A stretch of 64,000 bases of DNA from Alteromonas stellipolaris (lineage in GTDB: Bacteria > Pseudomonadota > Gammaproteobacteria > Enterobacterales > Alteromonadaceae). Below the pieces are notes generated by a model that did not search any database, was not told the origin of the DNA, and saw nothing but the letters and a program-made list of their open reading frames with translations. The position numbers were made by a program, and so were the translations under genes. How positions within the stretch are numbered: the stretch's first letter is position 1; every line of letters starts with the position of its first letter. The DNA lies in the NCBI RefSeq assembly GCF_001562115.1, contig NZ_CP013926.1, positions 4,092,001-4,156,000 of the forward strand. Direction: 5' to 3'. Positions 36,923 through 46,955 of this stretch are shown here, in pieces.

Positions 36923-39267
36923 TAACGTTTACCCCCTTTCTTCGAACGCGATGGTGCCCCCTTGCCTTTGGGCGCAGCTTTTTTAGGGCCTCGCTTGGCA
37001 TTTCTAGGCGGCTTCTTCGCACTGGCTACTTTAACCTTCTTGCCGCCGGGGCCGCGCAGCATAGACTTATCCAGCAATAAATCAATCTTTCTTTCATCTA
37101 GGTTAACCGCAGCCACTTTCACTTCTACGGTATCGCCTAATCTAAACTGACGATGTCCCGACTCACCCGCCAGTATTTGTTTAACTTGATCGTAGTGATA
37201 GAAATCGTCATCGAGCGAGGTAATGTGTACTAGGCCGTCAATGTGATATTCGGTTAAGCGAACAAACAAGCCAAAGTTTGTCACTGAACTGACTACGCCT
37301 TCAAAAGTGTCACCTACATGGTCAAGCATGAATTCACACTTAAGCCAGTCTGCAACATCACGGGTAGCATCGTCGGCACGACGCTCAGTCATCGAGCACT
37401 GTTCGCCTAGCTGTTCAATTTCTTCAACGGTGTAATTCTTTGCACCTGAAACCGTATTTTTGCCCTTTTGCTTGGCAATAATCCCTTTCAGTGCACGGTG
37501 AACTACCAAATCAGGGTATCGACGAATAGGCGACGTAAAGTGCGCATAAGCTTCAAGGGCTAAGCCGAAGTGGCCTAGATTGTCACCATCATAAATAGCC
37601 TGCTTCATTGAACGAAGCAACATGGTTTGAATAAGCTCTTCGTCAGGGCGACCACGGGTTTTTAATACCACGTCGGTGAAATCTGCCGGTAAGGCTTCAT
37701 CGGTAATCTTATGCGGTACACCTATTTCAGCTAAGTAGCTGGTGAAGGCCGTCAGCCTATCGGCGTCTGGTTTGTCGTGTACTCGATAAAGCGTAGGTGC
37801 TTCATTTTCCGATAGTGTAAGTGCAGCACTGACGTTCGCTAAAATCATGCACTCTTCAATAAGCTTATGAGCATCGTTACGGATAAGCGGCACGATGTTT
37901 TCAATTTTACGCTGTGCGTTAAATACAAACTTACTTTCTTGGGTTTCAAACTCAATAGCACCGCGGTGCTGACGGGCTTTTTTCAACGAACGATACAAAT
38001 CGTGAAGATGACGCAAATGCGGCACTTGTGCTTCATAACGTTGATGCAAGTCTTTGTCGCCTTGCAATATTTGCCATACTTTGGTGTAAGTTAGGCGAGC
38101 ATGTGAATTCATCACGGCTTCATAGAATTGGTAGGTCTCTAACTTACCTTGCGCAGTAATGGTCATCTCGCACACCATACACAAGCGATCAACTTCAGGG
38201 TTCAGTGAACACAATCCGTTGGAAAGCACTTCCGGTAGCATAGGAATAACTTGCTCGGGGAAATACACCGAGTTGCCTCGCTGCTGAGCTTCATCATCTA
38301 GTGCTGTGCCATTTCGTACGTAGTAACTGACATCGGCAATGGCTACCCAAAGCTGCCAGCCACCATCGTCTAGCGGTTCACAATATACGGCATCATCAAA
38401 ATCCCGCGCATCTTCACCATCAATGGTAACAAGGGGAAGCTGACGTAAATCGATTCGCCCTTCTTTTGCTTCATCGGGCACTTGTTCGGTAAGGCTTTTA
38501 ACTTGCTTGGTAACGCCTTTTGGCCACTGATGCGGAATATCAAAGGTGCGAAGCGCCATTTCTATTTCCATACCAGGTGCCATATGTTCACCTAGTACTT
38601 CGACAATTTTACCCACTGGGCTCATTTTACGGCGAGGACGCTGCGTTAGCTCAACCACCACAATTTGCCCCATGCGGGCGCCATGTACATGTTCAGGCGG
38701 AATAACAATTTCATACTGCAAACGACTGTCGTCTGGCACAACCATGCCAAACCCTTGCTCTACAAAGTAGCGGCCAACAATCGGCTCTGAACGAGGCTCT
38801 ACCACCTGTGTAATAAAGGCTTCTTTGCGGCCACGGCGGTCAGTACCGCTTACTCGCGCTTCTACAATATCGTCATGCAAAAACAGTTTCATTTGGCCTG
38901 CGCTAATGAACAGGTCACCGCTTTTATCTTCGGGGCGTAAAAAGCCGAAGCCATCTCGGTGGCCAATGACTTTACCGCGGAACAACTCATCTTGATCTTG
39001 AAGAATGTACTTCTTTTGACGGGTGAACTGCACTTGCCCCTCTCGCTCCATGGCGCGAAGGCGGCGCTGAATGCCAATGCGGGCATCTTCTTCTTCGGCA
39101 TTTACTGCCGTACATATTTCAAGAAAAGACAGTGGTTTGTCTTCTTCTTTCAATAGACTCATCAAAAACTCCCGGCTTGCTACCGGGTTTTCGTACTTTT
39201 CTTTCTCGCGCTGATAATGCGGATCATCACTCATAGAGTTGTTCTGTCGCCTCGTTAGTTTATTCAT
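36922..39267 (-). CDS. rnr: Ribonuclease R
   Basis: The 781-residue exoribonuclease has an N-terminal helix-turn-helix and cold-shock domains, the RNB catalytic core with [14 protein letters not shown] near residue 280, a C-terminal S1 domain ([17 protein letters not shown]), and a Lys/Arg-rich tail. It degrades structured RNA 3' to 5' and takes part in rRNA quality control, fitting its pairing with rlmB. An internal ATG at 39234 gives the usual family start MSDDP and may be the true one; neither start has a strong Shine-Dalgarno. Confidence 0.95.
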   Translation of the reverse strand: MNKLTRRQNNSMSDDPHYQREKEKYENPVASREFLMSLLKEEDKPLSFLEICTAVNAEEEDARIGIQRRLRAMEREGQVQFTRQKKYILQDQDELFRGKVIGHRDGFGFLRPEDKSGDLFISAGQMKLFLHDDIVEARVSGTDRRGRKEAFITQVVEPRSEPIVGRYFVEQGFGMVVPDDSRLQYEIVIPPEHVHGARMGQIVVVELTQRPRRKMSPVGKIVEVLGEHMAPGMEIEMALRTFDIPHQWPKGVTKQVKSLTEQVPDEAKEGRIDLRQLPLVTIDGEDARDFDDAVYCEPLDDGGWQLWVAIADVSYYVRNGTALDDEAQQRGNSVYFPEQVIPMLPEVLSNGLCSLNPEVDRLCMVCEMTITAQGKLETYQFYEAVMNSHARLTYTKVWQILQGDKDLHQRYEAQVPHLRHLHDLYRSLKKARQHRGAIEFETQESKFVFNAQRKIENIVPLIRNDAHKLIEECMILANVSAALTLSENEAPTLYRVHDKPDADRLTAFTSYLAEIGVPHKITDEALPADFTDVVLKTRGRPDEELIQTMLLRSMKQAIYDGDNLGHFGLALEAYAHFTSPIRRYPDLVVHRALKGIIAKQKGKNTVSGAKNYTVEEIEQLGEQCSMTERRADDATRDVADWLKCEFMLDHVGDTFEGVVSSVTNFGLFVRLTEYHIDGLVHITSLDDDFYHYDQVKQILAGESGHRQFRLGDTVEVKVAAVNLDERKIDLLLDKSMLRGPGGKKVKVASAKKPPRNAKRGPKKAAPKGKGAPSRSKKGGKR

Positions 39268-39367
39268 TTTTCAAACACTATTGCCCATGTTCTACGCATA
39301 GCAATTTTAAAGCGTTCGATTTACGCACAGTATAACAGCAATCTACACAAAACATTACGTTATAAAA

Positions 39368-39385
39368 CTGCCATGCCACTGTCAT
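39368..39385 (+). promoter_or_regulatory. Pho box upstream of the phoD-type gene
   Basis: Two heptamers, CTGCCAT (39368-39374) and CTGTCAT (39379-39385), are separated by 4 bp, matching the direct-repeat PhoB site (consensus CTGTCAT, 4-bp spacer, CTGTCA-C/T) with one mismatch in the first repeat. A -10-like TATATC begins at 39396, 10 bp after the box, the normal PhoB promoter spacing. The site lies 61 bp before the phosphatase start. Confidence 0.75.
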
Positions 39386-39446
39386 ACATTTTCGATATAT
39401 CTTTAGTTCTCAATCACTAAAAAAATATCTCTTACGGACATGCTTT

Positions 39447-41135
39447 ATGGACAGACGTTCTTTTATTAAATTAGGTTCAATCGCTGGTGCCAGTGTTGCC
39501 ATTACAAAAGGTTTAGCTGGCTGTGTTTCCACCAAAAAACCGCAAGATAATGCTAGCTTTACTCATGGTGTTGCCAGCGGAGATCCACTTCATAATAGCG
39601 TAATTCTTTGGACCCGTGCTTTGCCCGAAACAAGTACCCCAAGTGCTTATATTTTGTGGGAAGTATCCACCTCAAAAGATTTTAATACCCTTGTTGCCAG
39701 TGATATTGCCGAGGCTAAGCAATCCCGAGACTTTACGGTTAAAATCGATGTTACCGGTTTAGCCCCTGCCACCCGCTATTATTATCGCTTTAAAAGTGCA
39801 AACAACGTAAGCCAAGTTGGTACAACATTAACCTTGCCAAAAGAGAACGTAAGCCAGGTCACGTTTGGGGTGTTTTCTTGCTCAAATTACCCTGCAGGCT
39901 TTTTTACGCCTTATGCTGATGCCGCAACGCAACAAGATATCGATTTTGTACTGCACTTAGGCGACTACATTTACGAATACAACGGTGAAGGCTATGCCAC
40001 CGAGCATGCCAAAGAATTAGGCCGCACTTTTGCTGACGATAACGACACTGAGCTTTATACCTTAGAAGATTACCGAAAACGCTATGCGCTTTATCGCACC
40101 GACCAAGGCTTATTAGATTTACACCAAGCTAAGCCCTTTATTGTGGTGTGGGACGATCATGAAATCACTAACGACACCTACAAAGATGGCGCTGAAAACC
40201 ATCAAGAGGATGAAGGGGATTTTTACGCCCGTAGAGCCGCGGCGGTGCAAGCTTATTATGAATGGCTACCCATTAGACCTACCTTCGGTGAAAGCAGATT
40301 AGAAATATATCGCCAGTTTACGTTCGGCAATTTAGTCGACCTATACATGCTAGATACACGTGTACTAGCGCGAGATAAGCAATTAGCCTATAGCGACTTT
40401 CGCGACCCAGATGCTACTAATTCCAAGGCTTTTGATTTAGCCGGTTTCACCAAAGCGATTAGTGCGCCAGAACGAGGTTTACTGGGGCATGCTCAACGAA
40501 CATGGCTTAATACGGCCATGAACGATAGCAAAGCGAAATGGCAAGTGTTAGGGCAGCAGCTTTTAGTTGGCCGCATGATGTTTCCTGCATCTATCTTCAA
40601 TGGTCTGCCTTTCGAGCAAATTCCTGCGCATGTACACGTGCTTGCCAATAGCAAACGCAGAAAGCTGGCGGGAGAAAAAATCTCGGCAGAAGAAGAACAA
40701 TTGCTAGCCGCTGCTATGCCCTACAATCTTGATGCATGGGATGGCTACCCTGTTGAACGGGAACAATTGCTGACCGCAATACAACAACTAAATAAACCCG
40801 TGATCGCGCTGGCGGGTGACACCCACAATGCGTGGCATAACACGCTAACCTTGCAAGATGGCACAGCGGTGGCAACAGAACTTGCTACATCCAGCGTGTC
40901 TTCACCTGGTATGGAACACTATTTAAAAATGGATGCTGCCACTGCAAAAGTCATGGCTGAGGATCTTTCTGTTCTTATCGACGATTTAGAATACTGCAAC
41001 TTACATCAGCGGGGCTATTTAACCGTCTCATTTACTGAAAAGCAGGCAGTTGCCACGTGGCGCTATGTCGATACGATTAAATCCACATCGGCCAGCACAG
41101 TGACCAGCCACGAGTTTGTCGTTAACGGCGCATAA
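39447..41135 (+). CDS. phoD: PhoD-type alkaline phosphatase, Tat-exported probable lipoprotein
   Basis: The 562-residue protein starts MDRRSFIKLG, a twin-arginine signal, and the hydrophobic segment ends LAGC at Cys26, a lipobox, so it is probably a Tat-exported lipoprotein. The PhoD N-terminal beta domain has FTHGVASGDPLHNSVILWTR. The catalytic domain has FSCSNYPAGF, LHLGDYIYE, VWDDHEITND and LAGDTHNAWH, the metal-ligand set of calcium/iron PhoD enzymes. It releases phosphate from organic esters outside the cytoplasm. A Pho box precedes it, and it converges on a TonB receptor gene that also has Pho boxes. Confidence 0.9.
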   Translation: MDRRSFIKLGSIAGASVAITKGLAGCVSTKKPQDNASFTHGVASGDPLHNSVILWTRALPETSTPSAYILWEVSTSKDFNTLVASDIAEAKQSRDFTVKIDVTGLAPATRYYYRFKSANNVSQVGTTLTLPKENVSQVTFGVFSCSNYPAGFFTPYADAATQQDIDFVLHLGDYIYEYNGEGYATEHAKELGRTFADDNDTELYTLEDYRKRYALYRTDQGLLDLHQAKPFIVVWDDHEITNDTYKDGAENHQEDEGDFYARRAAAVQAYYEWLPIRPTFGESRLEIYRQFTFGNLVDLYMLDTRVLARDKQLAYSDFRDPDATNSKAFDLAGFTKAISAPERGLLGHAQRTWLNTAMNDSKAKWQVLGQQLLVGRMMFPASIFNGLPFEQIPAHVHVLANSKRRKLAGEKISAEEEQLLAAAMPYNLDAWDGYPVEREQLLTAIQQLNKPVIALAGDTHNAWHNTLTLQDGTAVATELATSSVSSPGMEHYLKMDAATAKVMAEDLSVLIDDLEYCNLHQRGYLTVSFTEKQAVATWRYVDTIKSTSASTVTSHEFVVNGA

Positions 41136-41170
41136 AGAACTGATAGAGAGTCAGCGCCTAGCATTAAAAC

Positions 41171-41212
41171 AAAAAATCCCGTTATCGCTCAAAAACGAAA
41201 CGGGATTTTTTT
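41171..41212. terminator. Bidirectional terminator between phoD and the TonB receptor gene
   Basis: A perfect 13-bp stem (41171-41183 with 41199-41211) of A-rich, CCCG-containing arms has T-runs on both strands. It lies 36 bp past the phosphatase stop and 15 bp past the receptor stop, so it serves both convergent genes. Confidence 0.88.
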
Positions 41213-41226
41213 AGCACTAAAAGATA

Positions 41227-43560
41227 TTAGTAGCTGTAATAGAAGCGAACGCCTGCAATGCGCGGCATACCACGAACATAAGTAGGAATACCTAAACCAC
41301 CACCAGTATTCCCTGCATCAATCACATACTCTTTATCGAAGGCATTTTCTAAATACACTTCATACGCAAAGCTGCTCGCTTCTTGTGAGAACTGTACAGA
41401 GATATCTGTTAACGAATGAGTATCTTGCGATAAACCCGGGTAGTTACTGCTTTCAAAGAATACTTCAGACTGGAAGCTGGTTAACCAATTCACATTTACT
41501 AACCAATTCTGAACTTCAAATTCCTTGTTGATGTTTATCGCACCGCTCACTTCTGGGGCTAAGCGGAATTTATTGCCAGCATATTGAAATGGGCTACCAT
41601 CGGCCGTTTCATCAGCAAATTCTGCGTCTAAGAAACCAATGCTACCGGTAATCGATAAGGTATCGCTGTAATGGTAGGTTCCCATGCCTTCAATACCCGA
41701 CATAGTTGAATCGCCAACGGTTACGGTAATAGATTGCAGTGTTTCAGGATCAGTATAAGACTGTTGATAATCGCTATATTCATACGTAAAAATCGCGCCT
41801 GAGAAGGTGAAATTGTTACTTTGGTATTTAACGCCCAAATCATAGCTATCGACAATTTCCGCTTTGGTTGTCGATACACCAGAGAAATCAGCATTAACCA
41901 CAGGTGAGCGACGGCCGCGCGCGTAGTTGGCGTAAAAATTCCAACTATCGTTCATGTCGTAGCTAACGGCAAAACGAGGTAGCGTATCGTCAAAGTCACC
42001 CTCTGCTTCAAACGCAAAGGTACCTGAATCTAACGTGTAGGTATTTTTGGTATAGCGAGTTTCATCAATGTAGCGCACGCCGGCGGTCACATTCACTTTA
42101 TCAGTCACAAAGTAAGAAACTTCTGCCACATAAGAAGTAATGTCTAACTCAGCTTCAAAGATGTACGGGCCTTGAATTATAGTAGAGGGGAAGTCTGCAC
42201 TTGAAATTGGCGTGCCATCGGCATTGAACAATGAAGACACCAGCATGGCTCGCAGCGCTTCAATTTCTTCAAGCGATGCGTCTGTAGCAATATTTTGATT
42301 TAATGGAATATTTGAAGAGGCTTCTAACTGCTCTTTTACTGCGTCGAACGTACCACGAACAAACGGGTCTACCATCACATAATAAGGCAATATTGAATCA
42401 TCTTGGCTTACTGATGCGCCCACAAAGGCGACCAGTTTATCACCTGAATCGTATACTAAACGCATAGAGCCACCGCTTAGCGTTGCATCATTGTCAAAGT
42501 AAGCATCTTGAATTCTGAGGGCTGATCCATCGGCATCAAACCCTTCACTCACTTCTACATCTTTGTAATACGCATCACCGTGGAACATTAGGCTGTTGCT
42601 GATATCGTAATCTAGTGAAATATCGTAGGCCTGCAGTGTACGCTCAATCCCAAGTTCGCTACCCATACTGAATTCAGCAGCCGTAAACGGGCTAGTGTCG
42701 CCGCCATTAGGAGCAATTGAACCTGATTTAAACGCAATACCTGGTTGGTCGTTATATTCCATTGAAGCACGGGCTATTACTTCGAAGTTGTCGTAGCTGG
42801 CTTTCCATGTACCACGCAGTGCTTGCACGGAAATGCCTTGTAAGTCTTCGCTGTTACAGGGCACGGTATTGCCTAAATGATCAATCATGTCGGCGTTGCC
42901 ATAGTAGCTGTCTTCAGAGCAGGCATTGTTTTCTACAATACCGTCCATCTGACGATATAAGCCGGCAATACGCACGCTATGATTATCATTAAGAGGCGTA
43001 TTGAACATGAACTCGGCTTCTTTGCCCGACTCAGTGTCGTAACCTAGCTGAACCCTTGCTTCTTTTTCATTGGTAGGCAAGTGAGAGTGAATACTGATTG
43101 CACCGTTTGCTGCTGCAACACCAAATAGGGTGGGCTGCGGGCCTTTTAATACTTCAACGCGGGCAATGTCGTAAAGCGCTACACTTGATACGGTTTTCTT
43201 ACTAATGTCGAAGCCATCTTGATATACAGAGATACGTGGGGTAGCTGAAACAGACGAGCCGTCGTCTGTCACGCCACGAATATTAAACGAAGGCAGACTT
43301 ACCGCTTGTTCTTGAATTTGAACGTTTGGCAAAACGCGAGAAAGCTCATCAAGTTCCATAATGTTAGTGCGCTCTAAGAAGTCGCCTGAAATAACATCCA
43401 TGGTTACCGGAACATCCATTATCGATTGCTCACGCATTTGTGCAGTAACGGTAATTTCTTCAATGTAGTCTTTCTCATCTGCTGGTGAATCTGTGTTAGC
43501 AAATGTTGGAGCGGCCAATGCGCTAAAAATAGCGGTGGCTAATAGGGTTTTTGAAAACAT
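41227..43560 (-). CDS. TonB-dependent outer-membrane receptor, probably phosphate-regulated
   Basis: The 777-residue protein has a signal peptide (about 1-22), a TonB-box-like EEITVTAQ near residue 34, a plug domain (about 45-155) with VPVTMDVISGDFLERTNI and RVEVLKGPQPTLFGVAA, and a long 22-strand-type barrel ending in an aromatic residue. Such proteins import scarce ligands using the proton-motive force through TonB-ExbBD. Substrate cannot be read from sequence. However, tandem Pho boxes lie upstream and a PhoD phosphatase gene converges on it, so a phosphorus-containing ligand is a reasonable guess. AAGGGAC precedes the start. Confidence 0.9.
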   Translation of the reverse strand: MFSKTLLATAIFSALAAPTFANTDSPADEKDYIEEITVTAQMREQSIMDVPVTMDVISGDFLERTNIMELDELSRVLPNVQIQEQAVSLPSFNIRGVTDDGSSVSATPRISVYQDGFDISKKTVSSVALYDIARVEVLKGPQPTLFGVAAANGAISIHSHLPTNEKEARVQLGYDTESGKEAEFMFNTPLNDNHSVRIAGLYRQMDGIVENNACSEDSYYGNADMIDHLGNTVPCNSEDLQGISVQALRGTWKASYDNFEVIARASMEYNDQPGIAFKSGSIAPNGGDTSPFTAAEFSMGSELGIERTLQAYDISLDYDISNSLMFHGDAYYKDVEVSEGFDADGSALRIQDAYFDNDATLSGGSMRLVYDSGDKLVAFVGASVSQDDSILPYYVMVDPFVRGTFDAVKEQLEASSNIPLNQNIATDASLEEIEALRAMLVSSLFNADGTPISSADFPSTIIQGPYIFEAELDITSYVAEVSYFVTDKVNVTAGVRYIDETRYTKNTYTLDSGTFAFEAEGDFDDTLPRFAVSYDMNDSWNFYANYARGRRSPVVNADFSGVSTTKAEIVDSYDLGVKYQSNNFTFSGAIFTYEYSDYQQSYTDPETLQSITVTVGDSTMSGIEGMGTYHYSDTLSITGSIGFLDAEFADETADGSPFQYAGNKFRLAPEVSGAININKEFEVQNWLVNVNWLTSFQSEVFFESSNYPGLSQDTHSLTDISVQFSQEASSFAYEVYLENAFDKEYVIDAGNTGGGLGIPTYVRGMPRIAGVRFYYSY

Positions 43561-43674
43561 TTGTCTGTCCCTTAGCGGATATCTCGTTAGTGTGTTGTGC
43601 GCTTAATTGTGTGTTTTTTTCATAGTTTATTGCAGTAGTGGTCAGAGCTCTGCAAAGCAGATGAATCTAGTCTT

Positions 43675-43730
43675 GTTATAAGACGAAATGATGAAGCGAA
43701 GGTGACAGATAAGAGGCAGTTTTATGACAA
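43675..43730 (-). promoter_or_regulatory. Tandem Pho boxes and -10 element upstream of the TonB receptor gene
   Basis: On the minus strand four heptamers lie in exact 11-bp periodicity: TTGTCAT (43724-43730), CTGCCTC (43713-43719), CTGTCAC (43702-43708) and the weaker GCTTCAT (43691-43697). Ten bases after the last is TATAAC (43675-43680), a good -10. This is the layout of a PhoB promoter with two tandem boxes. The receptor start is about 115 bp further on. The rest of 43561-44024 holds no supportable gene. Confidence 0.7.
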
Positions 43731-44024
43731 CATGTTTCAAAACCCAATAATTATCATAGACGTATATGAATACACAATTAACGTGTTGGGCTGGAGGAAG
43801 GTGCTAATTATCGCTGCTTGGTGCTTTTTTGCAGTCGTTATCTATGCCAGTCATTGTTTACTGAGGCGTTAGTATACTGAGGTGCTAGTTTATTGCGGTC
43901 GTAGTTGAATACAATCTAGCTTTGTTGCGGTGGGAGAAATTTTTGCAAGCGCGCCCTATAAGATTGAGCGAACGAAGTAACGGTAATAGCTAACCTATGG
44001 AACTAGCCTGTCTTATGCATGAAA

Positions 44025-44669
44025 CTAGCTGTCTAATGGGCGTTTCGCTGCGCGTACTGCTTTAGGGTGCATTAGCTTTTCAAGCTTGGTTAAGTAACTG
44101 GCTATTTTTTGATGTTGCGCTTTGTCGTTAGTGACTGAGTTATGTAGCCAATGATATGCATCTTGATAGTCGTAGGGGCTACCGTACCCATCGAGAAATA
44201 GCTCAACTAACTGCAATTGCGCCTTTAAACTTTTAAGCGCTGCGGCTTCTCGTAAATACACCACCGCCCTTTCTTTGTTCTCTTGCACTAATGTACCGTT
44301 CGCATAATAACGGCCCAACTGTTCCAACGCGGCGGGAAAACCTTGGTTCGCGGCATCTTCAATATGGGTCATACCCCTAGCCGGTTCAGCATCTACGCAT
44401 ACCCCCCAAGCTAACATATCACCCCATAAAAACTGATAAGCGGGCACTTTCAATATATCGGCACGAGCTTCTATGTCTTGTACTAGCTGACATCGGTCGG
44501 CGACAACTTTATCTAAATGGGTATTGGCGTTAATCATATCGATAAGCGCGTTTTGATCGTACAACTGTACCGCACGAATTTCATCAATGGTTTCCCCTTC
44601 AGCCAACACCGCGGTGTTGAAAAGTGTAGAAAGCAATAAACAAATTGTGGGCAGTGAATACAGTTTCAT
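44025..44669 (-). CDS. motX: Sodium-type polar flagellar motor protein MotX
   Basis: The 214-residue protein has a signal peptide (about 1-23) followed by AVQLYDQNALIDMINANTHL-like opening residues and Sel1-type repeats, including YQFLWGDMLAWGVCVDAEPA, GFPAALEQLGRYYANGTLV and YGSPYDYQDAYHWLHNSV. These match MotX of Vibrio and Alteromonadales in order and length. MotX forms the periplasmic T ring with MotY and holds the PomAB stator at the sodium-driven polar flagellum. As in some relatives, it is far from the other flagellar genes. The two conserved Cys residues of the family are present. Confidence 0.9.
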   Translation of the reverse strand: MKLYSLPTICLLLSTLFNTAVLAEGETIDEIRAVQLYDQNALIDMINANTHLDKVVADRCQLVQDIEARADILKVPAYQFLWGDMLAWGVCVDAEPARGMTHIEDAANQGFPAALEQLGRYYANGTLVQENKERAVVYLREAAALKSLKAQLQLVELFLDGYGSPYDYQDAYHWLHNSVTNDKAQHQKIASYLTKLEKLMHPKAVRAAKRPLDS

Positions 44670-44735
44670 ATCAATGGCTTCTTTACTTAGACGTTAATGT
44701 CTGGAGGTTATGCTTTAAGCTAATATCTAAAGTTA

Positions 44736-44771
44736 ATGCCTAAAAATCGTGCTTCTAAAGCGTTTAGGCAT
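44736..44771. repeat. Inverted repeat upstream of motX
   Basis: A perfect 9-bp inverted repeat (ATGCCTAAA at 44736-44744, TTTAGGCAT at 44763-44771) with an 18-nt spacer lies 67 bp before the motX start. It could be a regulatory site or an mRNA hairpin; no known regulator consensus is recognised. Confidence 0.5.
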
Positions 44772-44877
44772 AAAGGCAGGGAAACAAATAACGGTATATA
44801 TATGACTATATTTGCCTCTAAGCCTTATTGGCTATGTTTAATTATCGGCCATTATCACGAATACTTAATGGGATTTT

Positions 44878-44930
44878 AGCGGGGCTTATTTAACGAAGTT
44901 TATTCAACTAGGTTCAATAGTAGCCCCGCT
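44878..44930 (-). terminator. Possible terminator after the TIGR02647 gene
   Basis: A perfect 9-bp GC-rich inverted repeat (AGCGGGGCT at 44878-44886, AGCCCCGCT at 44922-44930) spans a 35-nt loop and is followed on the minus strand by TAAAATCCC. The loop is long, so termination is uncertain. Confidence 0.35.
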
Positions 44931-44945
44931 GCAGGCGCGTATTCG

Positions 44946-45197
44946 TTAGTGACTGCTTTTCCGATTACACAGCGCTGATTGTAGATGACGGGAATGATCG
45001 GCCAAATCTATTCCTAAATCGGTAAGGTAACCGCCATCGGGCTGAGTAATGAGGCCCTTTTTGTAAAGTCTTGATGCGGCATTCACCATTGATTGGCTAG
45101 CATCGTGATGAATCTTTAGGCCTTGTAATAAACTGTCTGTAGGAAACTTAACTAATAAGTTAAGTTCATCGAGCATGTCCTGGTCAAATATTGTCAT
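44946..45197 (-). CDS. TIGR02647 family protein
   Basis: This 83-residue protein matches the small TIGR02647 family: LDELNLLVKFPTDSLLQGLKIHH near the start, and RLYKKGLITQPDGGYLTDLG in the middle. The pattern suggests a winged-helix-like fold, but the family function is unknown. It is single-gene and transcribed away from ubiD. No signal peptide. Confidence 0.8.
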   Translation of the reverse strand: MTIFDQDMLDELNLLVKFPTDSLLQGLKIHHDASQSMVNAASRLYKKGLITQPDGGYLTDLGIDLADHSRHLQSALCNRKSSH

Positions 45198-45444
45198 ACA
45201 CTCACCTTAGGCAAAAAAGGGTATTATTGTTATTCACTCTTTTGTATAGACAGTTCAACTACTTGAAGTTCAACCGCACTAACGCTATCAGACTACCATT
45301 TACGTAGGGTGTCCAGATTATTTTATCAACATACGCCGCTAAAACCTGATAAGCCACCCTTTTAGCCCACTGAACTGATCGGACTTTGTGTCGAAATAGT
45401 ATATTCTTGTTCCTAACTTTAGTCTGCGGATACCCCCTGTTCAA

Positions 45445-46932
45445 ATGAAGTACAAAGATTTACGTGACTTTATTCACCAGTTGGAAGCCAAAGGTGAATT
45501 GGTTCGCATTAGCCAGCCAATCGATACCGATTTAGAAATGACAGAAATAGCCGACCGTACACTTCGTGCCGGTGGCCCTGCGCTATTATTTGAAAACCCT
45601 AAAAACCATAGCATGCCGGTATTGGCCAACTTATTTGGCACACCAGAACGTGTGGCAATGGGAATGGGGCAAACCTCAGTAGCGGCACTTCGTGAAGTGG
45701 GCGAATTGCTGGCCTATTTAAAAGAACCCGAACCACCTAAAGGGCTAAAGGATTTATGGCAAAAATTGCCTGTTTTTAAACAGGTACTGAATATGCCAGC
45801 CAAGGTGGTTAAAAAAGCGCCATGCCAAGAAGTCGTGCTAACCGGTGATGATGTCGATTTAGGTAAACTGCCTATTCAGCGCTGCTGGCCGGGCGATGCT
45901 GCACCACTTATTACTTGGGGTTTAAGTGTTACTAAGGGGCCGCATAAAAACCGTCAAAATCTAGGTATTTATCGCCAGCAGGTTATCGGCAAAAATAAAC
46001 TTATCATGCGTTGGTTGTCTCACCGCGGTGGCGCCCTCGATTTTCGTGAGTGGTGCCAAACTCACCCAGGTAAACCGTACCCGGTAAGCGTTGCTCTAGG
46101 TGCCGACCCGGCAACCATTTTAGGTGCCGTTACGCCTGTTCCAGATACCCTTTCCGAATATGCCTTTGCAGGGTTGTTACGAGGCGATAAAACCGAAGTG
46201 GTTAAATCGATAAGTAACGATCTACAAGTGCCCGCGAGTGCTGAAATTGTACTGGAAGGCTATATTGCGCAAGACGAAGTTGCACCTGAAGGGCCTTATG
46301 GCGACCATACCGGTTACTACAATGAAGTAGATGACTTCCCCGTGTTTACGGTAACGCATATTACTCACCGTAAAGACCCCATCTACCATTCTACCTATAC
46401 CGGTCGCCCACCTGACGAGCCGGCTATTTTAGGAGTAGCATTAAACGAAGTTTTCGTGCCTATTTTGCAGAAACAGTTTCCAGAAATTGTAGACTTTTAT
46501 CTACCGCCAGAAGGGTGTTCTTACCGCATGGCTGTAGTTACGATGAAAAAGCAATATCCCGGTCATGCTAAGCGCGTAATGATGGGTGTATGGTCGTTTT
46601 TACGACAGTTCATGTACACCAAGTTTGTGATAGTGTGCGATGACGACGTAAACGCCCGCGACTGGAACGACGTGATTTGGGCTATTACCACACGTATGGA
46701 TCCAGCCCGCGATACGGTTATGATTGAAAATACCCCTATCGACTATTTGGATTTTGCTTCGCCAGTATCTGGCCTAGGATCGAAAATGGGGATGGATGCC
46801 ACCAATAAAATGCCCGGCGAAACCGACCGTGAATGGGGCGAGCCCATTGTGATGGACGAAGACGTGAAAAAACGGGTGGATGATATCTGGGATGAACTTG
46901 GTATCATGGATTTACCAACGGCGAAACGCTAA
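45445..46932 (+). CDS. ubiD: 4-hydroxy-3-polyprenylbenzoate decarboxylase UbiD
   Basis: The 495-residue protein matches UbiD in length and motifs: [13 protein letters not shown] near residue 38, the prenylated-flavin site segment [39 protein letters not shown] near residue 285, and [12 protein letters not shown]. It decarboxylates the ring precursor in ubiquinone synthesis, using prenylated FMN made by UbiX. The window also holds ubiE, ubiJ and ubiB. fre follows 23 bp downstream in the same direction. Confidence 0.96.
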   Translation: MKYKDLRDFIHQLEAKGELVRISQPIDTDLEMTEIADRTLRAGGPALLFENPKNHSMPVLANLFGTPERVAMGMGQTSVAALREVGELLAYLKEPEPPKGLKDLWQKLPVFKQVLNMPAKVVKKAPCQEVVLTGDDVDLGKLPIQRCWPGDAAPLITWGLSVTKGPHKNRQNLGIYRQQVIGKNKLIMRWLSHRGGALDFREWCQTHPGKPYPVSVALGADPATILGAVTPVPDTLSEYAFAGLLRGDKTEVVKSISNDLQVPASAEIVLEGYIAQDEVAPEGPYGDHTGYYNEVDDFPVFTVTHITHRKDPIYHSTYTGRPPDEPAILGVALNEVFVPILQKQFPEIVDFYLPPEGCSYRMAVVTMKKQYPGHAKRVMMGVWSFLRQFMYTKFVIVCDDDVNARDWNDVIWAITTRMDPARDTVMIENTPIDYLDFASPVSGLGSKMGMDATNKMPGETDREWGEPIVMDEDVKKRVDDIWDELGIMDLPTAKR

Positions 46933-46955
46933 CAACAAACGTAAGAAGAGATTAC

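Noticed and set aside
43732..43872. A 46-codon frame on the plus strand with one hydrophobic span
   Set aside because: It has no well-placed ribosome-binding site, and its upstream bases are better explained as Pho boxes for the receptor gene on the other strand.
45259..45444. A 61-codon minus-strand frame upstream of ubiD
   Set aside because: It occupies the ubiD promoter region with no ribosome-binding site or recognisable protein features.
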